A stretch of DNA of 35,428 bases, from positions 63,967-99,394 of the forward strand of contig NZ_KQ970760.1 in NCBI RefSeq assembly GCF_001579175.1, in the 5' to 3' direction. This DNA comes from Streptococcus oralis. GTDB taxonomy: Bacteria > Bacillota > Bacilli > Lactobacillales > Streptococcaceae. Below the pieces are notes generated by a model. That model was not told where the DNA came from. It searched no databases and was given only the letters and a program-made list of their open reading frames with translations. Shown piece by piece: positions 1 through 10,549 of the stretch (position 1 is the stretch's first letter; every line of letters starts with the position of its first letter). A program made the position numbers and the translations under genes.

Positions 1-707
1 ATATTGACATCATCAAGGTCTGCTGTGGCAGCCTCATAGGCCAAGTTGACCGGATGATGAAGGGGCAGGTTCCAGACTGGGAAGGTTTCAAACTTAGCGT
101 AACCAGACTTGATGCCATTGAGTTGGTCATGGTACATATTGGACATACAAGTTGCCAATTTTCCAGAACCAGGTCCAGGAGCGGTTACGACAATCAAGTT
201 GCGACTGGTTTTGATGTAGTCGTTTTTTCCCATGCCTTCTGGAGAAATGATGTGGTCCATATCAGTCGGGTATCCTTTGATCGGATAATGAAGATAGGAA
301 TCAATTCCGTTTTTATCTAACTGATTGCGGAAGGCATCTGCAGCGGGTTGTCCAGCGTATTGTGTGATGACAACAGAGCCGACAAAGATCCCCAGCTCAT
401 TGAATTTATCAATCAAGCGAAGAACTTCTTGGTCATAAGAAATGCCTAGGTCGCCACGCGCTTTGGAATGCTCGATATTGCTAGCGTTAATGGCAATCAC
501 AACCTCAACTTGCTCTTTCAATTCTTGCAAGAGCTTGATTTTATTGTCAGGCTCATAACCAGGAAGGACTCGAGCAGCGTGGAAATCTTCTAACATTTTG
601 CCACCAAACTCCAAGTAGAGCTTGCCGTCAAATTGGTTAATGCGCTCCAAAATGTGGTCGCGCTGTAGATTCAAATATTGTTCAGAACTAAAAGCTTGTT
701 TTTTCAT
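1..707 (-). CDS. DUF1846 family protein, N-terminal part (gene runs off the left edge)
   Basis: The reverse strand is open from an ATG at 705-707 to the window edge, giving about 235 residues that begin [17 protein letters not shown]. The sequence matches what I recall of the DUF1846 family, proteins of about 490-500 residues with no settled function that are common in streptococci and other Firmicutes. A glycine-rich, nucleotide-binding-like segment ([12 protein letters not shown]) follows LIVVTAPG near residue 187. AGAGG at 715-719 serves as ribosome binding site, and a TATAAT -10 lies on the minus strand at 727-732. The gene is divergent from dexB. Only the first half is present, so the C-terminus cannot be assessed. 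The family call is fairly firm; no specific function can be inferred. Confidence 0.8.
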   Translation of the reverse strand, partial: MKKQAFSSEQYLNLQRDHILERINQFDGKLYLEFGGKMLEDFHAARVLPGYEPDNKIKLLQELKEQVEVVIAINASNIEHSKARGDLGISYDQEVLRLIDKFNELGIFVGSVVITQYAGQPAADAFRNQLDKNGIDSYLHYPIKGYPTDMDHIISPEGMGKNDYIKTSRNLIVVTAPGPGSGKLATCMSNMYHDQLNGIKSGYAKFETFPVWNLPLHHPVNLAYEAATADLDDVN

Positions 708-726
708 TTTTTTACCTCTGACCTCT

Positions 727-755
727 ATTATATAAAAAAATTGGGAGTTAGGAAA
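727..755 (-). promoter_or_regulatory. Candidate promoter of the DUF1846 gene
   Basis: On the minus strand a perfect TATAAT (727-732) lies 20 bases before the start codon, with a poor -35 (TTTCCT, 750-755) at 17 bases. Transcription would start near 720, leaving a very short leader. Confidence 0.45.
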
Positions 756-786
756 CTACGGAGCTAAAAAAGAAATCAAAAAGATT

Positions 787-802
787 AGGCAAACGCTTGC
801 AC
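787..802 (+). promoter_or_regulatory. cre-like operator overlapping the dexB -35
   Basis: GGCAAACGCTTGCAC carries the palindromic core GCAAACGCTTGC typical of catabolite responsive elements bound by CcpA. It overlaps the TTGCAC -35 hexamer at 797-802, an arrangement expected to give glucose repression. It matches the usual consensus at about 13 of 16 positions by eye. Binding is inferred. Confidence 0.6.
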
Positions 803-825
803 TAAGTTTTAAAAAGCGCTATCAT
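797..825 (+). promoter_or_regulatory. dexB promoter
   Basis: TTGCAC (797-802), a 17-base spacer and TATCAT (820-825) form a good sigma-70-type promoter 35 bases before the dexB ATG. Confidence 0.6.
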
Positions 826-850
826 AGACTATAGATTATTAAAATAATGA

Positions 851-2470
<1,620 letters not shown>

Positions 2471-2480
2471 AATGAACAAA

Positions 2481-2509
2481 CCTCAAGCTTTTGAAGCTTG
2501 AGGTTTTTT
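2481..2509 (+). terminator. Terminator after dexB
   Basis: A perfect 10-bp inverted repeat, CCTCAAGCTT / AAGCTTGAGG, with a TTG loop is followed by a run of six T. Confidence 0.9.
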
Positions 2510-2551
2510 ACTAAAAATTGTATTGAAAAATCTTTAAAAAATATTTGTTAG

Positions 2552-2567
2552 AATTTTCTAAAAAATT
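2552..2567 (+). promoter_or_regulatory. CodY-box-like sequence upstream of the first aliB-like gene
   Basis: AATTTTCTAAAAAATT resembles the CodY consensus AATTTTCWGAAAATT (about 13 of 15). It lies 12 bases upstream of the -35. CodY controls oligopeptide uptake genes in streptococci, so repression during amino-acid sufficiency is plausible. AT-rich chance matches are common, hence the modest confidence. Confidence 0.4.
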
Positions 2568-2579
2568 ATGCGAAAGCCC

Positions 2580-2607
2580 TTGCTTTTATAAAAAAATAGG
2601 GTATAAT
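2580..2607 (+). promoter_or_regulatory. Promoter of the first aliB-like gene
   Basis: TTGCTT (2580-2585) and TATAAT (2602-2607) are separated by 16 bases. The AAAGGAG ribosome binding site follows at 2625-2631. Confidence 0.65.
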
Positions 2608-2638
2608 GGTGAAAATACTATCTTAAAGGAGATTACTT

Positions 2639-4606
2639 ATGAGATCGAAAAAGTGGCTCTTAGGAGCAGGTGCTGTTTTGAGTGCAGCCCTTCTGTTAAC
2701 AGCTTGTGGGCAAGGTGAAAAAAAGGCTGATGCTCCCAAGACATTTTCATATGTCTACGCTATGGATCCATCATCTTTGGACTACAGCGTGACGAGCAAG
2801 AGTTCAACTTCTGACGTTATAGCCAACGTTGTCGATGGCCTTTTGGAAAATGATAAGTATGGAAACTTAATTCCATCACTTGCAGAAGACTGGTCCGTTT
2901 CTAAAGATGGTTTGACTTATACCTACAAACTTCGTAAGGGTGTAAAATGGTATACATCTGAAGGAGAAGAGTATGCTGAAGTCAAGGCCAAGGACTTTGT
3001 TACTGGTCTGAAACACGCGGCTGATGGTAAATCAGATGGCCTCTCTCTCCTTCAAGATTCTATCAAAGGTTTGGCAGAGTATATCAGTGGAGAAAGCAAT
3101 GATTTCTCTACTGTAGGAGTTAAGGCTGTTGATGATTACACGGTAGAATACACGCTTAACAAACCAGAAAGTTTCTGGAATTCTAAGGTTACAACTGCTA
3201 CTATGCTTCCAGTTAATGAAGAATTCTTGAATTCCAAAGGGAGCGACTACGGTGCGCCAACCCCATCAAGTATCCTTTATAACGGTCCTTATTTCTTGAA
3301 ATCATTGACTTCAAAATCAGTCATTGAGTATGAAAAGAATCCAAACTACTGGGATAAGGACAATGTTAAGATTGACAACATTAAACTAACCTTCTATGAT
3401 GGTTCCGACCAAGAATCCTTGATTCGAAGCTTTACACAAGGTGCCTATACAACAGCTCGTCTCTTCCCAACAAGCTCAAACTTTGAGTCAACTAAGAAAG
3501 AGTACGGAGATAAGATTGTCTATAGTCCCCAAGAAGCGACAAGCTACTATCTCACTGTTAACGTAAATCGCCAGTCTTACGATAAAACAGCCAAAACAGA
3601 CGAGGCTCAAAAAACATCAACAAAAGAAGCTCTTCTCAACAAGAACTTCCGTCAAGCCTTGAACTTTGCCCTTGACCGTCATTCTTACACGGCTCAGTTG
3701 AATGGTGAAGAAGGTGCGGATAAAATTATCCGTAACAGTCTAGTACCTCATGACTACGTTCAAGTAGGTGAAAAGACATTTGGAGAGTTGGCACAAGCAG
3801 AGCTGGTTTCTTATGGAGACCAATGGAAAGATGTAGCCCTTACTGATGGTAAGGATACGCTTTACAGTCCTGAAAAAGCCAAGGTAGCCTTTGCAAAGGC
3901 TAAGGCAGAATTGCAGGCTAAGGGTGTGACCTTCCCAATTCGTTTGGATGTTCCAGTTGAACAGACCGATGTCATTGCCGTTCAACAAACCAACTCACTC
4001 AAGCAGTCTATCGAATCAACACTGGGTACGGAGAATGTCATTGTCGATGTCCTTCAAATGACCGATAATGAGAAAATGAGCATTACTTCTCAAGCTAAGG
4101 TTCCAGCACAAAAAGACTACGACTTGAATGGAACTGGTTGGGGACCAGACTATCAAGACCCAGCTACCTACCTAAACATTCTTGATGCTAAGAAGGGTTC
4201 TGCCCTTAAACACTTGGGTATCACTCGTGGAAAAGATCCAGAAGTGATGGCTCAAGTAGGTCTAGACGAATACAAGAAACTCTTGGATGATGCCGCAGCT
4301 GAAACAAGCGACCTCAATAAGCGTTACGAAAAATACGCTAAAGCGCAAGCCTGGGTATCGGATAGTTCGCTCTTGATCCCAGTTGCTTCTTCAGGTGGTT
4401 CTCCAACTGTTAGCCGTACTGTACCATTCACAAAAGCATACTCTCAAGTCGGAATCAAGGGAGATCCATTTGTGTTCAAAGGTTTGGAATTGCAAAATGA
4501 TGTCGTGACTACAAAAGAATACGAAGAAGCTCTCAAGAAATGGCAGAAAGAAAAGATTGAAACAAATGCCAAATACCAAAAAGAGCTAGAAAAACACGTT
4601 AAATAA
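2639..4606 (+). CDS. Oligopeptide-binding lipoprotein, AliB/AliC-like (SBP family 5), copy 1
   Basis: A 655-residue extracytoplasmic substrate-binding protein that captures peptides for an Ami-type ABC importer encoded elsewhere. A lipoprotein signal peptide (residues 1-22) ends in the lipobox LLTAC, with Cys23 as the lipidated residue. The body has SBP_bac_5 features, including DGLLENDKYGN, LAEDWSVSKDG and SILYNGPYF. AAAGGAG at 2625-2631 supports the ATG at 2639. It is a close paralogue of the genes at 4762 and 22999. In non-encapsulated pneumococci and S. mitis, two aliB-like genes (aliC, aliD) sit beside dexB, and this gene is probably the equivalent of the first. No permease or ATPase gene is nearby. 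Substrate peptides cannot be told from sequence. Confidence 0.9.
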   Translation: MRSKKWLLGAGAVLSAALLLTACGQGEKKADAPKTFSYVYAMDPSSLDYSVTSKSSTSDVIANVVDGLLENDKYGNLIPSLAEDWSVSKDGLTYTYKLRKGVKWYTSEGEEYAEVKAKDFVTGLKHAADGKSDGLSLLQDSIKGLAEYISGESNDFSTVGVKAVDDYTVEYTLNKPESFWNSKVTTATMLPVNEEFLNSKGSDYGAPTPSSILYNGPYFLKSLTSKSVIEYEKNPNYWDKDNVKIDNIKLTFYDGSDQESLIRSFTQGAYTTARLFPTSSNFESTKKEYGDKIVYSPQEATSYYLTVNVNRQSYDKTAKTDEAQKTSTKEALLNKNFRQALNFALDRHSYTAQLNGEEGADKIIRNSLVPHDYVQVGEKTFGELAQAELVSYGDQWKDVALTDGKDTLYSPEKAKVAFAKAKAELQAKGVTFPIRLDVPVEQTDVIAVQQTNSLKQSIESTLGTENVIVDVLQMTDNEKMSITSQAKVPAQKDYDLNGTGWGPDYQDPATYLNILDAKKGSALKHLGITRGKDPEVMAQVGLDEYKKLLDDAAAETSDLNKRYEKYAKAQAWVSDSSLLIPVASSGGSPTVSRTVPFTKAYSQVGIKGDPFVFKGLELQNDVVTTKEYEEALKKWQKEKIETNAKYQKELEKHVK

Positions 4607-4611
4607 TCTAT

Positions 4612-4653
4612 AAGAAAGGAAGGTGCATATTGCTTGCGCTTCCTTTCTTTTTA
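4612..4653 (+). terminator. Terminator after the first aliB-like gene
   Basis: AAGAAAGGAAG (4612-4622) pairs perfectly with CTTCCTTTCTT (4639-4649), followed by a T-rich tail. Confidence 0.85.
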
Positions 4654-4694
4654 TTTGACTAGGTTCATCATTCATCTATAAAAGAGTCAGAAAC

Positions 4695-4723
4695 TTTACA
4701 ATTTAAGATAAATTTGATAAAAT
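4695..4723 (+). promoter_or_regulatory. Promoter of the second aliB-like gene
   Basis: TTTACA (4695-4700), a 17-base spacer and TAAAAT (4718-4723) preceded by TGA, which forms an extended -10. Confidence 0.55.
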
Positions 4724-4761
4724 ATGGCTATGTTATAAAAAGTGACATAAAGGAGTAGAGG

Positions 4762-6720
4762 ATGAACATGAAAAAAAGACTCATCGGAACTGGTCTTGTC
4801 CTAGCTACAGGAATTTTACTGACAGCTTGTGGACAGTCAAATACTGATACAAGCACTTTCTCATCAACATTTAGTGCAAATCCGACGACATTTAACTATC
4901 TTTTAGACTATTATGCAGATAACACTTCAGTGATTACCAATCTTGTGGATGGTTTGTTAGAAAATGATAGCTATGGGAATCTAACGCCAGCTCTAGCTGA
5001 AAATTGGTCAGTTTCGGCGGATGGTTTAACCTATACCTATAAACTCAGAAAAGATGCCAAGTGGTACACTGCTGATGGAGAAGAGTACGCTCCAGTCAAA
5101 GCCCAAGACTTTGTCACAGGGATTAAGTATGCTGCGGACAACAAGGGTCAAGCCATGGATCTCATCCAAAACTCTATCAAGGGATTGAATGACTATGTGA
5201 CAGGTGCGACCAATGACTTCACAACAGTTGGTGTCAAAGCCTTGGATGACTATACGGTTGAGTACACTTTGACTCGACCAGAGCCCTATTGGAACTCAAA
5301 GACCACCAATAGTATCCTTTTCCCGGTTAACGAAGAGTTTTTGAAATCAAAAGATAAAGAATTTGGAACCTTAACGCCAAACAGCATCCTTTACAATGGA
5401 CCTTACTTGTTAAAAGATTTCACATCAAAATCTTCAATCGAGTATGTGAAGAATCCTAACTACTATGATCATGACAAGGTGACCATTGAGAAAGTTAAGT
5501 TAGCTTACTTTGATGGGTCAGATCAGGAGATGACCATTCGAAACTTTGAAAGTGGCGCCTATACGCTTGCGGGAGTCTATCCAAATAGCTCGAGCTATGC
5601 CAAGACAAAAGAAAAATACCAAGACAATATCGTTAATAGCTTGCAAGACAAGACATCTTGGTACTTTAACTTTAACGTCAACCGCAAAACCTATAATCAT
5701 ACCGCTAAAACAACGGATGAACAAAAGAAATCAGCTCAAACAGCTATCTTAAATAAAAATTTCCGTCAAGCTATCAACTTTGCCATCGATCGGACAGCCT
5801 ATTCTGCTCAATCTAACGGGCAAGAAGCAGCAAGTAATACCCTTCGTAATACCCTTGTTCCCCCAACATTTGTGCAGGTAGGAGACAAGAGTTTTGGAGA
5901 AGTGGTTTCTTCTAAACTTGTTCAGTATGGAACAGAATGGTCAGGAATCAACTTAGCAGATGCCCAAGACGGTTATTTTAACAAGGAAAAGGCCCAAGCA
6001 AAATTTGCGGAAGCTAAAAAGGAATTGGAAGCCCAAGGGGTGACCTTCCCGATTCATTTGGACATCCCAGTTGATCAAACCAATAAAAATGCGGTTTCTG
6101 GTATGAATTCGCTTAAACAGACACTTGAAACAGTACTAGGTTCTGATAATGTCGTCATTGATGTTCAGCAACTTTCAACGGATGACTTTGGGAATGTCGC
6201 TTTCCTAGCACCAAATCCAGCAGCTCGTGATTACGATTTGAACTTTGATGGCTGGGTTGGTGATTACCAAGACCCGTCAACTTATCTGGATCCATTTAAC
6301 GCCGAAGATGGTTTTTATCTCAAAATTTTCGGTCTAGATGCTAAGGAAGACCAAGAACTCATCAAGAGTCTAGGACTTGATACCTATACGAAACTTTTAA
6401 AAGAAGCAGACGCTGAGAATCAAGATGTCGCTAAGCGTTATGAAAAATACGCTGAAGCTCAAGCTTGGATGATTGATAATTCTCTAGTTATGTCTGCTAT
6501 GTCAAATGGTGGTACAGCCTCTGTGACCAAAGTAACTCCCTTTACACGTGCCTACTCTCTAGTGGGAATCAAAGGTGATGGAAATAACTACAAGTACATG
6601 AGACTGCAAAAAGATCCTGTTACCAAGAAACAATTTGATGAAGCTAAGGCTAAGTGGGAAGAAGAAAGTAAAAAGGCTATTGAAAAGAGTCAAAAAGAAT
6701 TTTTAAACCACGTTAAATAA
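4762..6720 (+). CDS. Oligopeptide-binding lipoprotein, AliB/AliD-like (SBP family 5), copy 2
   Basis: A 652-residue peptide-binding lipoprotein that is paralogous along its whole length to the preceding gene. Its signal peptide ends in LLTAC with Cys23 as the lipid-modified residue. Family landmarks include LVDGLLENDSYGN, LAENWSVSADG and SILYNGPYLL. AAAGGAG (4749-4755) lies six bases before the ATG at 4762, and a second in-frame ATG at 4768 is possible. With its own promoter and terminator it appears to be a separate transcription unit. It probably corresponds to the second aliB-like ORF (aliD type) of S. mitis and non-encapsulated pneumococci. Here it sits directly before an intact set of capsule regulatory genes, instead of replacing them. 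Ligand specificity is unknown. Confidence 0.9.
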   Translation: MNMKKRLIGTGLVLATGILLTACGQSNTDTSTFSSTFSANPTTFNYLLDYYADNTSVITNLVDGLLENDSYGNLTPALAENWSVSADGLTYTYKLRKDAKWYTADGEEYAPVKAQDFVTGIKYAADNKGQAMDLIQNSIKGLNDYVTGATNDFTTVGVKALDDYTVEYTLTRPEPYWNSKTTNSILFPVNEEFLKSKDKEFGTLTPNSILYNGPYLLKDFTSKSSIEYVKNPNYYDHDKVTIEKVKLAYFDGSDQEMTIRNFESGAYTLAGVYPNSSSYAKTKEKYQDNIVNSLQDKTSWYFNFNVNRKTYNHTAKTTDEQKKSAQTAILNKNFRQAINFAIDRTAYSAQSNGQEAASNTLRNTLVPPTFVQVGDKSFGEVVSSKLVQYGTEWSGINLADAQDGYFNKEKAQAKFAEAKKELEAQGVTFPIHLDIPVDQTNKNAVSGMNSLKQTLETVLGSDNVVIDVQQLSTDDFGNVAFLAPNPAARDYDLNFDGWVGDYQDPSTYLDPFNAEDGFYLKIFGLDAKEDQELIKSLGLDTYTKLLKEADAENQDVAKRYEKYAEAQAWMIDNSLVMSAMSNGGTASVTKVTPFTRAYSLVGIKGDGNNYKYMRLQKDPVTKKQFDEAKAKWEEESKKAIEKSQKEFLNHVK

Positions 6721-6725
6721 AAATG

Positions 6726-6763
6726 AAAGACAAGCTGGCAAGATAAAATGCCCTTGTCTTTTT
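6726..6763 (+). terminator. Terminator after the second aliB-like gene
   Basis: AAAGACAAG (6726-6734) pairs with CTTGTCTTT (6753-6761), with an inner GGCA/TGCC stem and a two-base bulge. A T-run follows. Confidence 0.8.
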
Positions 6764-6824
6764 AATTTGTCATCGAGAAATGAAGTTAGTATACTTTTAA
6801 AGTAAATAAAGCATATAGAAGTGA

Positions 6825-6840
6825 ATGAAAACGCTGAGAA
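6825..6840 (+). promoter_or_regulatory. cre-like sequence upstream of the capsule promoter
   Basis: ATGAAAACGCTGAGAA agrees with the cre consensus at about 14 of 16 positions, but its right half is imperfect. It ends 12 bases before the capsule -35. CcpA influences capsule transcription in pneumococcus; this particular site is an inference. Confidence 0.35.
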
Positions 6841-6852
6841 TGGTGGGAATAA

Positions 6853-6882
6853 TTGGAATTTCTTTCATAATTGTGATATAAT
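6853..6882 (+). promoter_or_regulatory. Capsule operon promoter
   Basis: TTGGAA (6853-6858), an 18-base spacer and TATAAT (6877-6882) preceded by TGA (extended -10). Transcription would start near 6890, just upstream of the GGGGGA ribosome binding site and the wzg ATG. Confidence 0.8.
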
Positions 6883-6913
6883 AAACCTAATTATTAACGT
6901 ATGGGGGATTAAC

Positions 6914-8359
6914 ATGAATAGACGTTCAAAGAGAACTCGGTCTGGCAACATGAAACGAAATATTAACATAGTCTTATTAACCATTTATCTATTGTTGGGT
7001 GGTTTTTTGCTGTTCTTGATTTTTAGACACAACATTTTAGCTTTTAGATACCTGAATATTATTTCTGCAGTTTTCGTTTTATTAGCTGCTTTAGTAGGAC
7101 TACTGCTTATTGTTTATAAAAAAGCTGAGAAGTTTACGGTCTTCTTTTTGACGCTTGCCATCTTAGTTAGTTCATTTTCTCTCTATGCTTTGCAACAGTT
7201 TGTCGGTTTTACCAATCATATCAATTCGACGTCAAATTACTCAGAGTATTCGATTAGTGTGGTCGTTTTGAAAGATAGTGAGATCAATAATGTGACCCAA
7301 CTGGATACGGTTACGGGGCCAACAGAGACAGACAATGACAATATTCAAAAGTTGTTAGCAGATATTAAGACCAGCCAAAGTAAGGACTTGACGGTTGAGA
7401 ATGCGACTTCTTACCTAGCAGCTTATAAGAGTCTGCTTTCTGGTGAAACGAAAGCAATCGTCTTAAATAGTGTCTTTGAAAATATTATTGAAGCAGAGTA
7501 TCCTGACTATGCTTCTAAAATCAAGAAGATTTACACTAAAAATTTGATTAAAGAAGTTGCTGCACCTAAGGTATCGAAGAATAAAGCTTTCAATATTTAT
7601 GTGAGTGGTATTGATACCTACGGTCCAATCAGCTCAGTTTCGCGTTCAGATGTAAATATTTTGATGACGGTGAACCGTGATACCAAAAAAATCCTTCTCA
7701 CTACAACTCCTCGTGATTCCTATGTACCAATCGCAGATGGAGGAAACAATCAAAAGGACAAATTGACCCATGCAGGGATTTATGGAGTAGACTCGTCGAT
7801 TCATACCCTAGAAAACCTATATGGTGTGGATATCAATTACTACGTCCGTTTGAACTTCACTTCGTTCTTGAAGTTGATTGACCTTTTAGGTGGCGTAGAT
7901 GTTTATAATGACCAAGATTTCACATCTTTACACGGGAAGTTCCATTTCCCAGTTGGAAATGTCCACTTAGATTCTGAGCAGGCTCTGGGATTTGTTCGTG
8001 AGCGCTACTCTCTTGCAGATGGAGATCGTGACCGTGGACGCAACCAACAAAAGGTTATTGTAGCTGTTATTCAGAAATTAACATCAACTGAGGCTTTGAA
8101 GAACTATGACAATATCATTAAAGGATTGCAAGATTCTCTTCAAACCAATATGCCTTTGGAAACCATGATGGATCTAGTCAATACTCAGTTAGAGAGTGGA
8201 GGAAATTACAAAGTCAACTCTCAAGACTTGAAGGGAATTGGTCGTATGGATCTTCCTTCTTACGCCATGCCAGATAGCAACCTCTATATGATGGAAATCG
8301 ACGATAGTAGTTTGGCTGCTGCGAAAGCTGCTATCAATGATGTGATGGAGGGGAAGTAG
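6914..8359 (+). CDS. wzg: Capsule regulator/attachment protein Wzg (CpsA), LytR-CpsA-Psr family
   Basis: A 481-residue membrane protein of the LCP family, whose members transfer undecaprenyl-linked glycans such as capsule to peptidoglycan. I chose the ATG at 6914 because GGGGGA lies just before it and the resulting length matches known Wzg; an upstream in-frame GTG at 6821 would start before the promoter. A basic N-terminus is followed by about three membrane segments within residues 15-110, then an accessory region, then the LCP catalytic domain from about residue 227 (YVSGIDTYG, then [21 protein letters not shown] and [10 protein letters not shown]). It is the first gene of the capsule operon and ends one base before wzh. 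All conserved Arg/Asp motifs I can recognise are present. Confidence 0.95.
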   Translation: MNRRSKRTRSGNMKRNINIVLLTIYLLLGGFLLFLIFRHNILAFRYLNIISAVFVLLAALVGLLLIVYKKAEKFTVFFLTLAILVSSFSLYALQQFVGFTNHINSTSNYSEYSISVVVLKDSEINNVTQLDTVTGPTETDNDNIQKLLADIKTSQSKDLTVENATSYLAAYKSLLSGETKAIVLNSVFENIIEAEYPDYASKIKKIYTKNLIKEVAAPKVSKNKAFNIYVSGIDTYGPISSVSRSDVNILMTVNRDTKKILLTTTPRDSYVPIADGGNNQKDKLTHAGIYGVDSSIHTLENLYGVDINYYVRLNFTSFLKLIDLLGGVDVYNDQDFTSLHGKFHFPVGNVHLDSEQALGFVRERYSLADGDRDRGRNQQKVIVAVIQKLTSTEALKNYDNIIKGLQDSLQTNMPLETMMDLVNTQLESGGNYKVNSQDLKGIGRMDLPSYAMPDSNLYMMEIDDSSLAAAKAAINDVMEGK

Positions 8360-8360
8360 A

Positions 8361-9092
8361 ATGATCGATATTCATTCGCACATTGTTTTTGATGTAGACG
8401 ATGGTCCGAAGTCGATAGAGGAAAGTAAAAACCTTCTAAGAGAGGCCTATAGTCAAGGAGTGCGAACAATCGTTTCAACATCGCATAGACGAAAAGGAAT
8501 GTTTGAAACTCCTGAAGAAAAGATCGCAACCAACTTTCTCAAGGTACGAGAAATGGCTAAGGAAGTTGCTGATGACCTAATCATTGCCTATGGGGCTGAA
8601 ATCTACTATACTCCGGATGTCGTTGAGAAGTTGGAAAAGAAATTAATCCCCACGCTCAACGATAGTCGCTATGCTTTGATTGAATTTAGCATGAATACAC
8701 CCTATCGAGACATGCATAAGGGATTGAGTGATATTCTAATGCTGGGTATTACGCCAGTCATTGCCCACATTGAACGCTATGATGCTTTAGAAAACAATGA
8801 AAAGCGCGTGCAAGAGCTGATTGACATGGGATGTTATACTCAAGTCAATAGTTCTCATGTTTTGAAACCTAAACTCTTCGGAGAAACTTATAAATTCATG
8901 AAAAAGAGAGCTCAGTATTTTTTAGAGCGTGACCTCGTTCATGTAATCGCTAGTGATATGCACAACTTGGATCATAGACCGCCTCATATGGAAGAAGCCT
9001 ATGATATCATTGCCAAAAAATACGGTAAAAACAAGGCCAAGGAACTCTTTAAAGAGAACCCAAGAAAAATCATAATGGATCAACTAATTTAG
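8361..9092 (+). CDS. wzh: Manganese-dependent tyrosine phosphatase Wzh (CpsB), PHP family
   Basis: A 243-residue cytoplasmic phosphatase that removes phosphate from the tyrosine-rich tail of Wze and so tunes capsule assembly. The PHP-type metal ligands are visible: MIDIHSHI at the N-terminus with His5 and His7, DVDDGP directly after, AHIERYD in the middle and ASDMHN near the C-terminus. Length equals that of pneumococcal Wzh. The start follows the wzg stop by one base, so translation is probably coupled. No damage is seen. Confidence 0.95.
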   Translation: MIDIHSHIVFDVDDGPKSIEESKNLLREAYSQGVRTIVSTSHRRKGMFETPEEKIATNFLKVREMAKEVADDLIIAYGAEIYYTPDVVEKLEKKLIPTLNDSRYALIEFSMNTPYRDMHKGLSDILMLGITPVIAHIERYDALENNEKRVQELIDMGCYTQVNSSHVLKPKLFGETYKFMKKRAQYFLERDLVHVIASDMHNLDHRPPHMEEAYDIIAKKYGKNKAKELFKENPRKIIMDQLI

Positions 9093-9100
9093 GAGAAAAA

Positions 9101-9793
9101 ATGAAAGAAAAGAATGTTATGGAAATTGATGTATTCCACTTGTTAAAAATTCTATGGAAACGAAAATTGCTGATTGTCTTGGTAGCATTTCTGACAGGGG
9201 CAGTAGCATTTGCTTACAGTAGTTTTATTGTGAAACCAGAGTTTACCAGTACGACCCGCATTTATGTGGTCAACCGTAATCAGGGAGATAAGCCTGGTTT
9301 GACCAACCAAGACTTGCAAGCGGGATCTTACTTGGTAAAAGACTATCGTGAAATCATTCTCTCGCAAGACGTTTTAGAAAAAGTTGCGACTGATTTGAAA
9401 CTAGATCTCCCTCCAAAAGGTCTAGCTAGTAAAATCAAGGTAACAGTTCCAGTGGATACGCGTATTGTTTCTATCTCTGTTACTGATCGTGCACCTGAGG
9501 AAGCGAGCCGTATCGCTAACTCTTTGAGAGAGGTTGCTGCTCAAAAAATCATCAGTGTCACGCGAGTTTCAGATGTGACAACGCTTGAAGAAGCGCGTCC
9601 TGCAACATCCCCATCGTCTCCAAATATCCGTCGCAATACCATGGTTGGATTTCTTGCTGGAGCGGTTGTAATGGTTGTTACGGTTCTCCTAGTTGAACTC
9701 TTAGATACACGAGTGAAACGTCCAGAAGATATCGAAGATGTGATGCAAATTGCGCTATTGGGAGTAGTTCCAAATTTGGATAAATTGAAATAG
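9101..9793 (+). CDS. wzd: Chain-length determinant / kinase activator Wzd (CpsC)
   Basis: A 230-residue Wzz-family membrane protein that partners Wze. Together they act as a split bacterial tyrosine kinase controlling polymer length and attachment. Two membrane helices flank an extracytoplasmic loop, at about residues 22-40 and 180-200. The Pro/Ser-rich stretch before the second helix (ATSPSSPN) is typical, and the C-terminal cytoplasmic tail, which activates the kinase, is present. AGGAG just upstream supports the ATG at 9101; an in-frame ATG at 9119 is an alternative. Confidence 0.95.
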   Translation: MKEKNVMEIDVFHLLKILWKRKLLIVLVAFLTGAVAFAYSSFIVKPEFTSTTRIYVVNRNQGDKPGLTNQDLQAGSYLVKDYREIILSQDVLEKVATDLKLDLPPKGLASKIKVTVPVDTRIVSISVTDRAPEEASRIANSLREVAAQKIISVTRVSDVTTLEEARPATSPSSPNIRRNTMVGFLAGAVVMVVTVLLVELLDTRVKRPEDIEDVMQIALLGVVPNLDKLK

Positions 9794-9802
9794 GAGAGAA
9801 AA

Positions 9803-10495
9803 ATGCCAACATTAGAGATTGTACAAAAAAAATTAGATTTGGCAAGAAAAGCTGAAGAGTATTACAATGCGCTTCGTACCAATATACAGTTGAGTGGGAA
9901 TAATTTGAAAGTTATTTCGATCACGTCTGTGAAACCGGGTGAAGGGAAGTCAACTACTTCTACAAATATTGCTTGGGCCTTTGCGCGTGCGGGCTATAAG
10001 ACGCTGTTAATCGATGCCGATATTCGTAATTCTGTCATGTCAGGTGTTTTTAAATCACGCGAGAAGATTACTGGACTAACAGAGTTCTTATCTGGGACGA
10101 CAGACCTATCACAAGGGCTATGTGACACCAATGTAGAAAACTTGTTTGTTATTCAAGCGGGTTCTATATCGCCCAACCCAACAGCCTTGCTACAAAGTGA
10201 AAATTTTGCAACCATGCTTGATACCTTGCGTAAGTACTTTGATTACATCATTGTGGATACAGCCCCGATCGGAGTTGTCATCGATGCAGCTATCGTCACC
10301 CAAAAATGTGACGCTTCTGTTTTGGTAACGGCAGTAGGTGAAGCTAATAGAAGAGATGTTCAAAAGGCGAAAGGGCAGCTCGAACAAACAAGCAAACCAT
10401 TCTTAGGAATTGTGCTCAATAAATTGAATACATCTGTTGAAAAATATGGTTCCTACGGTGCCTATGGCTCTTACGGAAATTATGGGAGAAAATAG
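9803..10495 (+). CDS. wze: Capsule tyrosine autokinase Wze (CpsD)
   Basis: A 230-residue cytoplasmic BY-kinase. Walker A is KPGEGKST (residues 44-51), Walker A' is LLIDADIR (68-75) and Walker B is IIVDTAP (149-155). The C-terminal tail is a regular tyrosine repeat with Tyr at 215, 218, 221, 224 and 227, each followed by Gly; these are the autophosphorylation sites. It is activated by Wzd and reversed by Wzh, the two preceding genes. Length and tail match pneumococcal CpsD. It is the last of the conserved genes; beyond it, base composition becomes clearly more AT-rich and gene content is locus-specific. Confidence 0.95.
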   Translation: MPTLEIVQKKLDLARKAEEYYNALRTNIQLSGNNLKVISITSVKPGEGKSTTSTNIAWAFARAGYKTLLIDADIRNSVMSGVFKSREKITGLTEFLSGTTDLSQGLCDTNVENLFVIQAGSISPNPTALLQSENFATMLDTLRKYFDYIIVDTAPIGVVIDAAIVTQKCDASVLVTAVGEANRRDVQKAKGQLEQTSKPFLGIVLNKLNTSVEKYGSYGAYGSYGNYGRK

Positions 10496-10549
10496 GGGCT
10501 CTTGTAGTTTAAAAATTTTCTGAGGATGTTATTACAAGGGGGAGTTTAG

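Noticed and set aside
54-320. 88-codon plus-strand frame
   Set aside because: It is antisense to the DUF1846 gene, which has a proper start, ribosome binding site and recognisable sequence.
6821-6913. Upstream GTG start extending Wzg by 31 residues
   Set aside because: The extension lies over and before the promoter, and the ATG at 6914 has a good ribosome binding site and gives the normal Wzg length.
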